Assembly: GCA_011947345.1 (NCBI GenBank) | Contig: JAAVTG010001021.1 | Location: forward strand, 1-64,000 | Source: Phytophthora quininea | Taxonomy: Eukaryota; Oomycota; Peronosporomycetes; Peronosporales; Peronosporaceae | Direction of reading: 5' to 3' | DNA: 64,000 nucleotides | Shown here: piece by piece, positions 9,818 through 21,783 of the stretch | Position numbering within the stretch: position 1 is the first letter of the stretch | Layout: each line of letters begins with the position of its first letter | Made by a program: the position numbers and the translations under genes | The notes under the pieces: generated by a model | The model's input: only the letters and a program-made list of their open reading frames with translations | Told to the model about the DNA's origin: nothing | The model's database searches: none

Positions 9818-11756
9818 GCTCAAGTATTCAGTTAATGCTAGCGAATACACAACTCAATTAGTGAAGCTGAAAGCTACGTCAAATTAATGCTTAGCTTGGC
9901 CGTACAACACACACTTCTCTTCGTCTTTCTGATCTGTCAACTTGGATCGCCAAATTTGCTGCTCTTCATCTCTCCTTCATCAAGACCCGTCGATCGGGAA
10001 TTCTCAGATGTCAAAGCACCGCTAACGATCTCATTCATCACTATCACTGCTCTCTCTTGACTCTCCCGTCACACGAAACGGGGTTAATTGCGAGCAAACT
10101 CGGCAGAAGTCCGAGGAAGCTTTAAAAAGGATGAGATTCGAGTAACAGGATTGCGAATAGGATAGATTTTGAGTATCAATAATGTCTACCTACGTATATT
10201 TGCCGCCCAACTCCACAACGAAGAGATAACTATTAAAGAGGCACTTTGAGGCCTTAGAGAGGCTCCTTGACAACCGGGGCGCAGCGGAGGCCTGTCAGGG
10301 GACGGCACGTAGGTCTAAGTAATAGATTCTATCTAATCCGCGCGAAGCGAATTGGGTGGTGCAAACGCCGCGCGACTTAGGAGCGTATCGATCACAATGG
10401 GGTCACCGGTTGATCAATAATGCATTGTCAAGGAAAACCTTGCTCGAATTTTAGCCTGTCTACTCGAATTTCGGCCGTTTTTACTCTTTACTCGCAAATT
10501 GACCGATCTTGCGCTTTATTAAGCCGCACCCCGTCTTACCCGATGTGATACCAAACCACTCTATCTACCAGCAGGAGAATCATACCTTCATCGCCGTAGA
10601 CAAACACCATCGCAGGGCGGACCACCAGCAGCGGTTTGAGGAAGTACAACCACAGGCGCTGACTCAGCAGTAGCAGCACCATCATGCAGTCCGTGCTCAG
10701 ATACGCTCCAGATCAAGCTCTGAATCGGCGAGACAAGCCAAGCGTCAACGTGCAGAACTGCCAGCTCCACTGTGCCTAACCTCGTTACGTGAAGGATCAA
10801 GTGATAACTAACAATACGAGGACTCTGGTATCACTTTCAATGGGCCGAGAGTGATGAACAGGCTGCATCCACTCTGTCATCCATCACGTCACATGCGAGC
10901 CTGTATTCTTCTTCCCGTCCAGCTATATCCGTCGCCGAATTTTCCACGACAGGACTTCTTGCATGGTGCTTTTCAAGCGGTGCAGCTACTAATAACGCGG
11001 AAGCACGGGCCCGATTTCGAAGGACCTGTGCTGCTTCCATTTAGGCGAGATGAAGTGTGGAGTAACGGTGTCTTTGCGGTGAAACAATCAAGTCCGTGTC
11101 GAAAGCATTGTTTAGCACGCTGCCAGCACAAACTAAAACTGAATTTACTGTTAGCTGTTATAAACATATTATGTGACAGATTTCATCGCAACGCACATCC
11201 GTGCTCTCTTTGATTCACCTTTATACGGCCCCGACACACTAGATCTACATGCCGTCTCCGACATTGACCTCCTATTTATTTTACCATCTTCAGCGGATAT
11301 AGGTTCTCGTAGAGTATACGATTTCGGATTTACTCTTAATTATTAGTACACTGTACTATTAAACTCCTCGAACTACGACTCCCCCGGGACCCACTGGCCC
11401 GGGTAGCCAATCAAGCTAAACTACACTACCGGTACCGGTACCAAACCGGTACAGATATGGGCCGCTGGTAAGTACCGGTAGTTACCAATACGATATTGCT
11501 CTAGCGCAGCGAGAACGCTTGTTGCTCTATACGTCCATCCTAGTTTGTTTGTGCCTGCCAACCCGCCAATATTCTCACATATCCACGAGGGCAGACCGCC
11601 TGATGCCGAAAAAGCAAAGTACATATTACCGGTACCAATAAATTCTATCCCAGTATTTGCGTAGCCCTAGTCTCAGCATATTGTCATGGACTATGTAAAA
11701 ATTAGTAGAATATTGAAACTACTTTTTATTTGGATGTAATATTTTAACTATCTTGG
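9818..11756. other. Repeat-like intergenic region
   Basis: No supportable gene. The 10,240-10,420 stretch is GC-rich with CGCGCGAAGCG and CGCCGCGCGAC motifs and looks like part of a dispersed repeat. A cluster of ACCGGTA/GGTACC palindromic units lies at 11,425-11,640. ORFs in this stretch lack recognisable motifs. Confidence 0.4.
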
Positions 11757-12379
11757 ATGCATTTCTCACGTCATTCAGCTGACAGTGAAAGATCTGGTCT
11801 CTCGTCTGCCGTGGCTCAAGCGTCTGGAGGAAAATTGTCGCAAGCTTGTCAAGTTCTTCAAGAGGCACCAGCAGGTTTGGGCAGAACTGCGTCGACTCCA
11901 ACAGCTGGAAGGCAAGAACGCATTGGTGTTACCTGCGGGTACGCGCTGGGGAACTATCAAAAAAGTGTTTCACGCCACTTTTGGCGTCGGAAGAAATTCT
12001 GCATGGTTTTGCTAGCGATAGAGGTTTCCTCAAGGCTAAAACAAGGAAGCAGAAGAAGGCTGAGAGGCGTATGCCTTTCGATGTCCTGAGGAGCCGAGAC
12101 TTTGTGCCCCCAGCTGGAGAAGGCGATTTCCCTCTCCGTGTATTGTCCAAATTTCAGAAGGTTTTCGAGCGGAACACATGCCCCATCTCAGAGGTCTGCA
12201 ATATGTTTCAAGGGCTATCGATTACGTACATGGCAATGACGGTGTCGGATCTTGGCATAATCACGTCGGTGCTGGAGCGGCGATTCGACGTTGTGTGCGA
12301 ATGCGCTCATGGTATTACCTACCTGCTAGACCCCGGATATCTTGGGAAGGATATGTGTTCTAGCACTCGAGAAGGATGA
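11757..12379 (+). mobile_element. hAT-like transposase remnant
   Basis: Degraded transposase coding sequence in two frames. The first (about 11,785-12,010) reads LEENCRKLVKFFKRH...ALVLPAGTRWGT, resembling the conserved 'TRW' region of hAT transposases. The second (about 12,015-12,360) reads MPFDVLRSRDF...RRFDVVCECAHGITYLLDPGYLG, resembling the following helix and LDPRYLG-like block. The frame change is opposite in sign to the frameshifts elsewhere in the window, consistent with true decay. No terminal inverted repeats were identified. It abuts a gypsy remnant in the opposite orientation. Confidence 0.5.
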
Positions 12380-13500
12380 GAAGCAGTGGCCGACTGCATT
12401 GCCAAGTGGGGCTTACGCCATTACTGTCGAGCAAACCCCGCGAATTCCATCTTGACCTCATTCCCTCCATCATGAATGCATCTAGCTGGGGTGGGTAGCG
12501 AACGAACCAATAACAATCCGTCAGGTATGCTGTTTCTGCACTGGTGGCATCGAGGGCAGGTAGAATTTCCGCTAAGCGGGTAGCCGTGTCGATGATCGTC
12601 AGCGCCCTGAAGTTTTTATTCCCGTACGGAACGATGGAATCGACAGCAATCTCATACCATGGCCACACCACCGTTTTAGGTGGTAGCAGTCCATAACGAG
12701 TGGTAGGATGCTTGGCCTTCAGGCAGGTAACACATCTATCGCCGAATTTTCGGATGTCTGCTTCCATGCTACTCCAGTGAAACACTTGCGCGATTATATT
12801 CTTCATCGTGGTAGCACCAGGGTGAATGAGGAGGTCGTGGTAGGTCTGCACGAGTTGTTACTGTAGCTGTTTGGGGACTTACACCTTCTTCGTAACGGAG
12901 TGCACCTTCACCACCGTGCCTGCAATTTCTTGTGCTTCAGTCTCCACAAGTGTCGAGTGATTAACTTGGCGAGCGGCAATAACTCGCATGTCCACAAGAC
13001 AGGAATCAGTCACCGCTCAGCAATTGCCACAATTGTCAGAGGCGGTGCTTTCTCTTCCAGTTCGGAACGATCTCCATCTGCAATCGGCAAACGGAAAAGA
13101 GCGTCGGCCACTACGCTGTTGCTGCCAGGGATGCAGTGGAAGATTGGGCCAACCTCTTCAATCTCCAAACGCCACCGCATCATGTAGATGTCGCGGAACG
13201 TCGAATAGGTCAGATTAAGGTGATCCGTGTGCAGGTGCCGTTCTTGACCCAGGAGCATGCTGCGAAATTCTCTTAGCAACAGCAAAATGCTTAGCGGCTC
13301 CAGTCGATTAGCAGGGTAGGCAGTCTGTGCATGGTTGCACTAACCTCGGCGATCACATCAAACACCACCCCAAAGGCCCGGTTAAGGCATTCCAGGCTGA
13401 GTTGAAGCGCTACTGCAGGGTTAAATCCATCGACAAGTTCAGAACCAGCAAACTCCATGCCGACTGCCACACCGAGCTCAACAAGCAGTTCTCTCTGCAA
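12360..13500 (-). mobile_element. Ty3/gypsy retrotransposon pol remnant
   Basis: Reverse-strand fragment of a retrotransposon polyprotein. From 5' to 3' on the minus strand it has a possible reverse transcriptase/RNase H junction (13,500-13,291), an RNase H end (13,285-13,010: HTDHLNLTY, then CIPGSNSVVADALFRLP), a gap of about 160 bp with the frame broken, then the integrase HHCC zinc-binding and start of the DDE core (12,851-12,360: HPGATTMKNII..VFHW, CVTCLKAKHP, IAVDSIVPYG). The order is that of Ty3/gypsy elements. There are no gag, protease or LTR sequences in view. Truncated and inactive. Confidence 0.8.
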
Positions 13501-14053
13501 CGCTCCCTGACAAACAAACAGTATTAATTAAACCCCGTTCAGTTTCTTATTTCTCCTTACGATTTAGGTCCAAATTATGTTCGTGGCTACATGTACTCCG
13601 CTCTCGTGACGGATCTACTTGACTAGTACCATGAAATTTCGCTAGGCTTAGTTGCTTATCTCTATGTAAACGTAGCGCAAGCTCCAGTCTTCGCAAGTAG
13701 TTAGTATCTCCATTGTCAGCGTTGAAAACAGGTGCGAAGCATTGCTACAGTAGCGAGTTCTCCCTACGTTACAAATTGCATGCAGTTAAAACTGGTTTCG
13801 CTGTGAACGGGACCAGCGTTAACGCGGAGTAGAAAGCATTTCGTAACAAAACAAAATGAAGGCAGGCTTCCAGAATCAACTAACACCCAAGTCGCTACCA
13901 GTCTTGAATGTGGATTGCACTCAATGTTCTGTCATTCATGAGTGATGCATGAAGACCTTCCATGCTGCCGCGGCCTCTGTACAGCCTCATTATCCAAAAT
14001 CCTCTCCGGTGCACAGAAGCCTTTACCCAGCTCCATCACTCCGCTTCCCTGCC
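13501..14053. other. Intergenic
   Basis: No gene recognised. Upstream sequence of the secreted-protein gene. Confidence 0.4.
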
Positions 14054-14515
14054 ATGAAGACATTCCAGCTCGCGATCGTGCTTCTCGTCACTACTGTGCT
14101 CGACACATCCAACGCTGTCGGATTCGACTGGCGCCCGGATATCCCCACCAATGCTGCCGTCCACCCTCCCGTCATGCGGCGAATGCAAACTACCACCGAG
14201 GAGGCATCAAGCGCGGCTTCTGCGTCCGAAGGCTCGACAGCTGCAAGCTCGGCGGCTACGGCGAGTTCGGCTCCAGAAACGGAAGCGCCCACGACGATCA
14301 TGGTGTTGTTGCCGGACATCCTGGCCCCCAGCTACTCTGGTTCTGGAAGCACCATGTACTTGGCTGGTTCTGTCGGTGATGACGACACGCACAAGTCGGC
14401 TGGGTCGAGCTCAGCTACCGACGAAACTTCTGCGGCGCTGTCGGCTCGCAACTTCGGATTGGTGACGGTGGCGACGGCGTCTACGATCCTGCTTGCGAGC
14501 GTGCTCGTGTTTTAA
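14054..14515 (+). CDS. Small secreted Ser/Ala/Thr-rich protein, likely GPI-anchored
   Basis: 153-residue protein from the ATG at 14,054. I prefer it to an in-frame ATG at 13,949 because it begins directly with a clear signal peptide (MKTFQLAIVLLVTTVLDTSNA, residues 1-20 or so). The mature protein is rich in Ser, Ala and Thr (mucin-like, likely O-glycosylated). The last 20 residues are hydrophobic and end the protein (TVATASTILLASVLVF), the pattern of a GPI attachment signal. No RXLR-dEER or LFLAK motif is present, so there is no evidence that it is a host-translocated effector. It is best read as a cell-wall or membrane-surface protein. Function unknown. Confidence 0.65.
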   Translation: MKTFQLAIVLLVTTVLDTSNAVGFDWRPDIPTNAAVHPPVMRRMQTTTEEASSAASASEGSTAASSAATASSAPETEAPTTIMVLLPDILAPSYSGSGSTMYLAGSVGDDDTHKSAGSSSATDETSAALSARNFGLVTVATASTILLASVLVF

Positions 14516-14640
14516 GGTGCTGTCTTTGAAAAGACTGACACAAGGCGTAAGTAGCAAACAACTAGAGTCAAGTGAGCAGAAAGCAATGTGCTTTGTACAC
14601 GTACCAATCAATACCAAGTTTGTGACGCCAAATACGTCTA

Positions 14641-16786
14641 CTATTGGTTAATGTCGATGCATCTCCGACTAGAGACTGTTGACCTCCCCACGATATTCAC
14701 TTTGTAGCCCTTGAACAACGGAGGTAGAGCATTCTCCAACTGAAAGTAAACACGAAGGTTAGCAAGCTATCAAAACCCAGGTATATCGCCTCAAACATAC
14801 CTCTGCTTTCAGCTTCTTCGTCGTGCTCACGAGCGAGCTGATCTGAGGCTGAATGTTGCTTGTTGCATCGATAAGGTCCACGTTCTTGTCCTCCAGCACA
14901 TGAATTTCGCGACTGCACTTGTCCATGTGCTTGGTCAGCATCTCCAGACTCGCTACGTGTCTGTCCAGGTATCTTTCTGAGGTCTTAATGAGAACCAATT
15001 GCTGCAGGCGCTTGTGTGTCAGTGATGCTACCGCTTCATCAACTGCAGTTTGAAACTCTTCAATTTTCTCGGTGCTTTGCTGCTCCAGAAGCGCTGGGAG
15101 AACACGATCAGAATAATTAAAACAGTTAATAGCTCAAGCAATGGACTTACGAGACGATCCTTGAAACTGATTGGCGAACGCCACCGAATCACTTGCAGAC
15201 AACTCCAGTAGTCGTTGGCGAAGGAAAGCTCGCAGTTCCAGCAAGTCATTCAAAACACGAGCACGAAAGTCGCTATCATCAAGTAGGCCGACGCGAGTAG
15301 CTGGAACCTCGTCGGCGATTCCAGCAGCAGGAATTTCACTGTGAAGTTCAGCGTCTAAATCATCCACGGATTCCACCACATCCGAAGTCGTGATATCCCA
15401 ATCAATTTCTACAGGCGCGTCATCCTCTGCTACGCCAGTGGATTCTACTGTTTCGATTCCCCAATCAATGCCACCGTCATTGTCCGTCGGGGCGCTCTCC
15501 TCCAGCGAAATATCCCAACTAATCTCGGCTGCTTCCGCCTCGAAATTCAGTGTTTCTCCTGTTTCCAGAACCTCGTCGCTTGCATTGCGCAGCTCGTCGA
15601 TAGCATCGAAAAATGTATGTGGTGCCACAATAAGCTCAAACGGCTCGTCCACTGAGACCTCTGGAGCTTCGTTGCCTGTTGCCTCCTTTTTGCTCTTCTT
15701 CTTTTGCTTTCTCTCCTTCTTGGATGAAGTCGAGGATGTGCTCGATATCGGAGCTACAACTGGAACTTCACAGTCATGCAAATAGGTCTGAAGAGCCTGG
15801 TGATACTCGATGGCACTAGCGATGCCTTCGCTGCAGATTGCTTTCGCCACACCATCAAATAGAGAGGGAAGTTCGCGAGGCAAACGTTGTAGTTCTTCCC
15901 GAAAGTTTTCTCCCTGCCCACAGTATCATTAATGAATAGTGTCCATGATGACAACCAATAAAAGTCTACAATACCTCGATACCCATGTCCGCACACGAGG
16001 TCTCCAATTTGCACTTGTATTCCGCAATGCTCTTCGTCAGATCCTAACAGCAGCAGCAAACATCAGCACTAGATAGTAATCCCTCAATGACAGCTCCTTC
16101 GTACCGCCATCTTGCGGTTGTTGTCCGCGACCTGCTTTTCGTTCTGCTGAATGGATTTCTTCAGGAACGGACTAGACTCCACCACCACCACAACTTTAGT
16201 AAGCATATAGTCTTTCATATCTACCATCTTAATACCCTCGTACATTTCAAAGGCAGTATTCTGCGCGATGATGCGTGCTCCTTCGGCTGCGAACACGTTG
16301 TTCTTCTCATATTGGCGGACTAATGCGCCCCACCGCTTGATCACAGGCGACGTGTACTACAACAGCCATATAAAAATCAGTCAATCTACCAAGTTCCAGT
16401 AGCCAATATCCACTCAATCATCACCTGGCCAAAGAAATTCTTGCTGGCTCCTTCGTCCGACTCGGTCAGACTCTGGTAGATGAACTTGCAGTCGAAGTAG
16501 CTGAGCTCCTCGTGGCTCGGCTTCTTGGCACGGAACTTGGTGAGCTTCTCGCTGGCCAACGGCAGCTCCGTGTACAGTGCGGCCACGGCATCGCGGATCT
16601 GCTTGTGCTGCTCGAGCCACTTCTGCGGCACGATACGGCGGTCCACCAACGCCTCTGTAGAGCAAAAGAGCGGGGAATATGTTAGGAGATAGTGTATAGC
16701 AGGTAGACAGGAGCGGATCAGGCCGTGGACGCACCCAGGAGCTGCTTGTACTGGATGTCGATCGGCACCTTGCGCTTGTCCGCCAT
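14641..16786 (-). CDS. CDK5RAP3: CDK5RAP3 homologue (UFM1 ligase complex subunit)
   Basis: I reconstruct seven exons, all GT-AG with matching phase: 16786-16735, 16654-16425, 16356-16105, 16043-15975, 15913-15151, 15093-14801 and 14739-14641, giving 585 residues. The family is recognised from the start (KVPIDIQYKQLLE), the LVDRRIVP block, conserved helical segments, an acidic central region with repeated 'IDWG/ISWD' units, and the C-terminal ERYLDR block. In animals and plants this protein joins UFL1 and DDRGK1 in the UFM1 ligase on the ER, and carries UFM1-interacting motifs in the IDWG-type repeats. That part is established for the family; its role here is inferred. The reading frame is intact. 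It is divergent from the membrane-protein gene starting near 16,865. Confidence 0.9.
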
Positions 16787-16864
16787 GACGATATTTTTGG
16801 GAAATTTTGTGAAATGGAGAATTTTGGGTTGAAATATGACAATAAGAGTGGCCAATAGCTGACG

Positions 16865-19790
16865 TTGGTTGAAGGCAACTTCAACTTATGTGCTTGTGCA
16901 TCTTACCAACCGCATATAGCGCATGCATTTACTTTTTCTTTGCAGAACGACATATCAATCCTATCAGTAGAGAATTTGCTAGGTGTTGTGGTACCTGATG
17001 ATGACAGAAGTCGCCGAGGAAGGCGATCAGACCCCAGCAACGACGCAGCTCCATCGCCCAATGCTAGCAAGTTGTCTCGACTTCGGACTCGATTGGGGAA
17101 ATTTGGCAATCATGAGGTCTCGTACAAGTCCTGCGCTGCTCTCTTTCTGTGCGTCGCCATGTGCGTCGCCATGATCCCATTCAAAGAATACTATCTCGCC
17201 AGCTACGTCACCAAGCCTTTCGACGAGGTGCGCTACGACGTTGTGGCTCGCAAGCTCAGCAATCTTGGGGTTGTCACCAGCGGTGTCCACTACTTTGACA
17301 CGTTTGATCGCACGGATCTACCGATAATTGACAGCAAGACTGGCGTCCATTTCGACCGCGATAGTACCAAGAACCTGTCGTTCACCGACTTCCTCGCTCG
17401 CGCCAACGTTCGCCGTGCTACTTTACTCAGTGTACTACCAAGCAACGTATTGACTCTCCCAGTGAACACAATGGTTGACATGCACGCACCGCTCTGTGGA
17501 CTACCGTCGTCAAACTGGGAGGCACCAGCTCAACAGCTCTTTGGCAACTGGTTCCCAGTGATTCGGCACGAGTTTTGTCGCGACTTCTACGCCAAATTCC
17601 CTCGAGCCCGCTTCTTCAATCAGTCCATCGCACCGATCGACACGAACCTCGTCAGCATTGGAAAAGTGACGCTCGGCCTCATCGCAGTCGTCAACATGTC
17701 CGAGGTGTACCTTCGCCAGTTCACCGATTCGCTTGTTATCCGCAAGATCATGAGAAACGTTCAAGAAGGGTTCTTGGACTTGGAGATTCCAGAGTACACG
17801 GATGCGGTCGCAGATGCCATTGTGAAGCAGTACAAGAACGGCATTACCCTTTCGAACGTCGTGAAGTTGTTGCCTGCGTCAATCGACAGCGATCATGTCG
17901 CTCTAGTTGATGTCCTGGGCATCAGTGCGATACTCCAGTATTATCTCGATCCGCAGCAGTTGACAATGGGTGTTAACGTGAATAGTGAGTCGGCCATTCT
18001 CGCCGAGGTGACGCACGCGTCTGCATCCTACGTGACGTCCGATTTCCTGATCAACGCTGTGGGCATGCACTACATATCGACGGTTCATTTGGCGCCGTAT
18101 TGGGCCTGTGCTCTCCAGCACACTACAATGGCGAAAGGAATTACGGTCGCAGATGTTGATGGAGCGGCAGTCAAGCAGTGTGGAAGCGATCTAGTGGATA
18201 CCTTGCCAGTATTCATCGTCAACTTAATGTATCTGTTCCAGTCCAAGCAGCGTGACTACACCAAAATCGACAATACAACCACGTTCTCCCTTGGCCGCCG
18301 GCGTGAATCGGACGCCGATTACGTGTCACTCTCGATTCCGGAGACGTTTGAAGGTTCGAGTCTGCTGTCCATGGACGGCTCGGCTTGGACAAAAGAAAAC
18401 AGCAATCCGTATTCCCAGTCGACACCGTACGGGTATTTATTCACCTCCGACTGCAGGGGTCAAGTGGACAAGGCCTTGCAGCAAAGTGGACGCAACTTGC
18501 AAAAGTACCAGCGTACATCGGCGACGGTCTTGGCGGCTGCGACTTCCGCGACTCGCAAGAAACGACTCCGCAGACACTATGTCGACTATTCATGACAACA
18601 GATGAGGTACAATTTCGCTCTCTCGATGGCACACTCTCGTCATTGCCGTCCTGCGCTTCATTGCTGACGGAAGGAGCGAGTGCCGACACCAGAGCGCTTG
18701 AACAGGAAAGCTTGCGGCAGATCGAGTGGTTCATGATCGACACAACCTTCGTGCAACGTCGACTACAAATTCAAGACAACACGAGCCGGCAAATTCGCAC
18801 GTTCCTACTGCTGCTCAACCTGCTTGGTGCCATTTTCTACTCGTCCCATTACATTTTGATTCTGCGGAATGTATGGACATTTATCAGCAACAGTGTCTAT
18901 CGTCCGGCAAAAATGCTGTCTCGATACGGCAGCGCTTCCGTTCAAAAGTACTCGGCTGATCCACCCGCTCGTCTCAAAATCGTCGAATTGCTGCAGTGCG
19001 ACCCTGCCGATGGCGCGCTTGCCCACCCGGGAACCATGGCGCTGCTCTACCTTGGAGCAGTCGGTGCACTCAGCAACATATTTTCCCTCAAGTGCACAGC
19101 GGAGTTGTCGAATGTCGACGGCAACGTCGTCGTCTACTGCGAACCTTCAATCCCGTTGTCCAGCCTGACGCTTGCCTTCACGTCGCTTAGCAGCAGCTAT
19201 TGGATTATCCGTGTATCACTGCAGACGCGGTCGCTAAGAACGCGGTTGGCTCATGCTGCCCGCAGTGACTTGGCACGCTTCTGGTTGCTCAACTTCACCA
19301 CCGTATTGGTGATCCACTTTTCTGCAAGGGGCTCGGTGACCTCATTTTCCGGAACACCGAGCTGCGCTTTGATCCTCATCTGTACGCGATCTTCGGCAGC
19401 TTTGTGGTGACTTTGATCATGTCGTCAGGGTCCGTGTTCATCCAGGCAGCAGCTTTGGCAGCAGTACGAGGCCCTCGACGACGTGGACTTGGATTTTTAC
19501 TGCACCGGACAGGCCCCGCACCATGGCGACAGGAGATGGCTCGAGTCATCAGCGACCGAAAGTTCACAGCCAAGTGGAGCTCCAACGAGCTGGACTCGGT
19601 TCTCAACCATTGCGCCACACCGCTGATTGCTCGGCAGCTGGAGCTGTCTCGACGGCGACGAGTGTGGAATCAAAGTCACAGCCACCTCATCTTGGATACG
19701 AATGTTGCAGACAAGGACACTTCGATCCATATTAACGAGTTTGTCAGCTTGCACTGCGCAGCGGAGCTCACTCACATTTGCGGTGGGTAA
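16865..19790 (+). CDS. Large multi-pass membrane protein, frameshifted, no clear start
   Basis: Unrecognised oomycete-type membrane protein, about 950 residues if the frames are combined: 16,865-~18,505, ~18,505-~19,315, then ~19,315-19,790. The first segment has a cytosolic Arg/Ser-rich N-terminus, one membrane helix (CAALFLCVAMCVAMIPF, near 17,140) and a long, probably extracellular domain with spaced Cys. The later segments carry at least four more helices (TFLLLLNLLGAIFYSSHYILIL, LLYLGAVGALSNIF, LLNFTTVLVIHF, FGSFVVTLIM). Both shifts equal a missing base. The first segment has no ATG before its first membrane helix. A pyrimidine tract with AG at about 16,927-16,944 suggests that an upstream exon precedes it or has been lost. 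A decayed gene is possible. Confidence 0.55.
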
Positions 19791-20129
19791 GGTGGGGCGC
19801 TGACGGCAGCGTCAACTTCGTTGATGGTCCACGCAGCTCTCCACGAGTGCATTGCGAGGAGAGACCTGAAAAGCCCGCCGTCATGAGCTTCCATTTCCAG
19901 ACTAGCAAGCGGCGAGAGTCGTTGTAAAGTCACCCAAAAGCAAGACTTGAAGTGGTGCCATATTCACATCATTTTCATGTTTATCTTTTGTTTGATAACA
20001 TTCTATTATGATTGGCTCATTCTGATCTGATTTTTCCAAACCGAACTGAAGTCACCTGCCAAATTGTAAAATTGCACGTGGGTAAAACGACAAGGCACGT
20101 CGCCGCTGTGCTGCCGGACGCGCGCCAAG
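19791..20129 (+). promoter_or_regulatory. Annexin upstream region with Inr-like motif
   Basis: GCTCATTCTG at 20,015-20,024 matches the initiator half of the oomycete core promoter (GCTCATTYYN) and lies about 105 bp before the annexin ATG. No other feature is seen in this gap. Confidence 0.4.
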
Positions 20130-21430
20130 ATGCAGCACATATTCCCGCAGGCGGCGCACGACGTGTTCCGCAGCGTGCCGCTGGTGTACCCACGCGAGAT
20201 TGACCGCGCCTGCGAGACGATTCGCGACGCAACAGACGGCTTGGGCGTGGACGAGAAGGTGCTCGTGGACGTGCTGAGCTCGCTGACAGTGAGCGAGCGA
20301 TCGCTGGTTATCTACCGCTACAAAGACCTGTACAGGGAGGAGCTGAAGGACACGCTCGGCCGGGACACCGTCGGAGACTTCCGTTTCTTGTTGCTGCTGC
20401 TGACTATGCCGCTGCCCGAGGTGGAGGCCTTCCTGCTGAATGTGGCGACGGTAGACCGTGGCACCAAGGAGAGACTCTTGTATCCGGTAGGTATAGGCCG
20501 AATGTGTCTGCCAGACTGCGATTTTGGCACTGACAGATAATGCTGCTGCTGCAGATCCTGCTGGGCCGCACCAACGAAGAGATCTCGATCATCAAGTCGA
20601 CGTACTACTACATCTTCAACAAGGACCTGGTGTGGCTCATGCGCTCGGAGCTGAGCGGCGACTTCCGCAAGGTCATCCTCATGGCGCTTGACGTACGTTG
20701 TCGCTTGTCTGGCACAGCGCCCATGACATCGTGCTCACCTCGTTGTACGTGTGTTCTTGATTGCATCGTGCTGCAGAAACTGCAAGTCAACTACGACCCC
20801 AAGATCCACACATACGAGCGGGCGAAGGCGGACGCCGCACAGCTCTACGAAGCCGGCGAGAACCGCTGGGGCACGGACGAGACCACCTTCATCCGGATCT
20901 TGTTCTCGAGTCCGCGCGAGCACCTTGTGCTGGTGAACGACATTTACAAGAAGAAGTACGTGAGCGACCTGGAGGCGGCTGTGCGCTGCGAGTTCAGCGG
21001 CTACGCGGCCGAGTCGCTGGTCTTCTACGGTGCGTCGCCTAGTATCTCGTCGGACAGCCTTGCTGTGTTTGCCGATTCTCACTTGATTTCACTTCGTTTT
21101 CTTTTGCTTGCGGTGGGTGCAGTCCGCTTGGCGCTGGAGCCGAACGTGGCGATCGCCAAGCTGCTGGAGCGCACGATGAAGGGTCTGGGCACGGACGAGA
21201 AGGGGCTGAGCGCCGCGGCCGTCCGGTACCACCGCTGGCTCAAGCCGCAGGTCCAGCAGACGTACGAGCAGCTCTACGGGCGCTCGCTCGAGGAGCGCAT
21301 CCGCACCGACACGGACGCCAACTACGGCGACCTGCTGGTCACGCTGCTCGACATCCCGCCAGAGGAGGAGCCCGAAGCAGTAACAGCGGCAGCAGCAGCA
21401 GCAACGACGCAGCCAAAGGCTTCTCCATAG
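20130..21430 (+). CDS. Annexin, complete copy (left arm)
   Basis: Four exons (20130-20486, 20555-20692, 20777-21029, 21123-21430) join in phase to 351 residues. Annexins are calcium-dependent phospholipid-binding proteins built from four about 70-residue helical repeats. Repeat starts are visible: GLGVDEKVL (repeat 1), LGRTNEEIS (repeat 2), ENRWGTDETT (repeat 3) and GLGTDEKGL (repeat 4). The canonical GxGT loop is best kept in repeats 3 and 4; repeat 1 has Val for Thr. The tail after residue 325 is Ala/Thr-rich. In oomycetes annexins are abundant cell-wall and membrane proteins, but a specific role here is not shown. From exon 1 onward this gene is the left arm of a large inverted duplication (see 25,306-26,405). 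Confidence 0.93.
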
Positions 21431-21783
21431 AATTTTTCACCCGCACCTACTTTTTGGTAATACTGTACACAAGCTAGTTCGCACCCACAGCCACGCAGTT
21501 ACTTGGAGGAAACGTCGGAGAGACAAGCTCAGGTCTTAGCTCGGCGTGTAGCACTACCAGCAGCAGCACCACCACCACCACCACCACAGCTAACAGCGAT
21601 GACTTACCTGACTGTGCCAGCAAGGTGAGAAGCCCCGAGGCGATGCAATGCTGCACTCTTCCCGCTGGATTGCGCCAAGGAATCGGGCGTCAACGTCGCA
21701 TTCTAACTGAGAGGGAGTCGGGAAACGAGATTCCGTTGCGGAGGCCGTGCAAAACGATGTCTTTCCCTGCGAAAAGATGCCCT
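20420..21783 (+). repeat. Inverted duplication, left arm
   Basis: Pairs with 24,863-26,297 on the other strand. Positions 20,460-21,720 map to 26,276-25,016 with no net insertion or deletion (right coordinate = 46,736 minus left). The core covers the end of annexin exon 1 through the 3' flank. Outside the core, homology continues to about 21,783 but the left arm lacks about 73 bp present in the right arm at 21,720. A CAG3CAC7 trinucleotide run at about 21,558 corresponds to CAG5CAC5 in the other arm. Confidence 0.9.

Noticed and set aside
14054..14515. RXLR or Crinkler effector at the secreted-protein gene
   Set aside because: No RXLR-dEER or LFLAK motif after the signal peptide, and the C-terminus looks like a GPI signal.
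20012..20203. Upstream ORF that overlaps the annexin start
   Set aside because: A different frame over the annexin promoter and exon 1; no homology seen.
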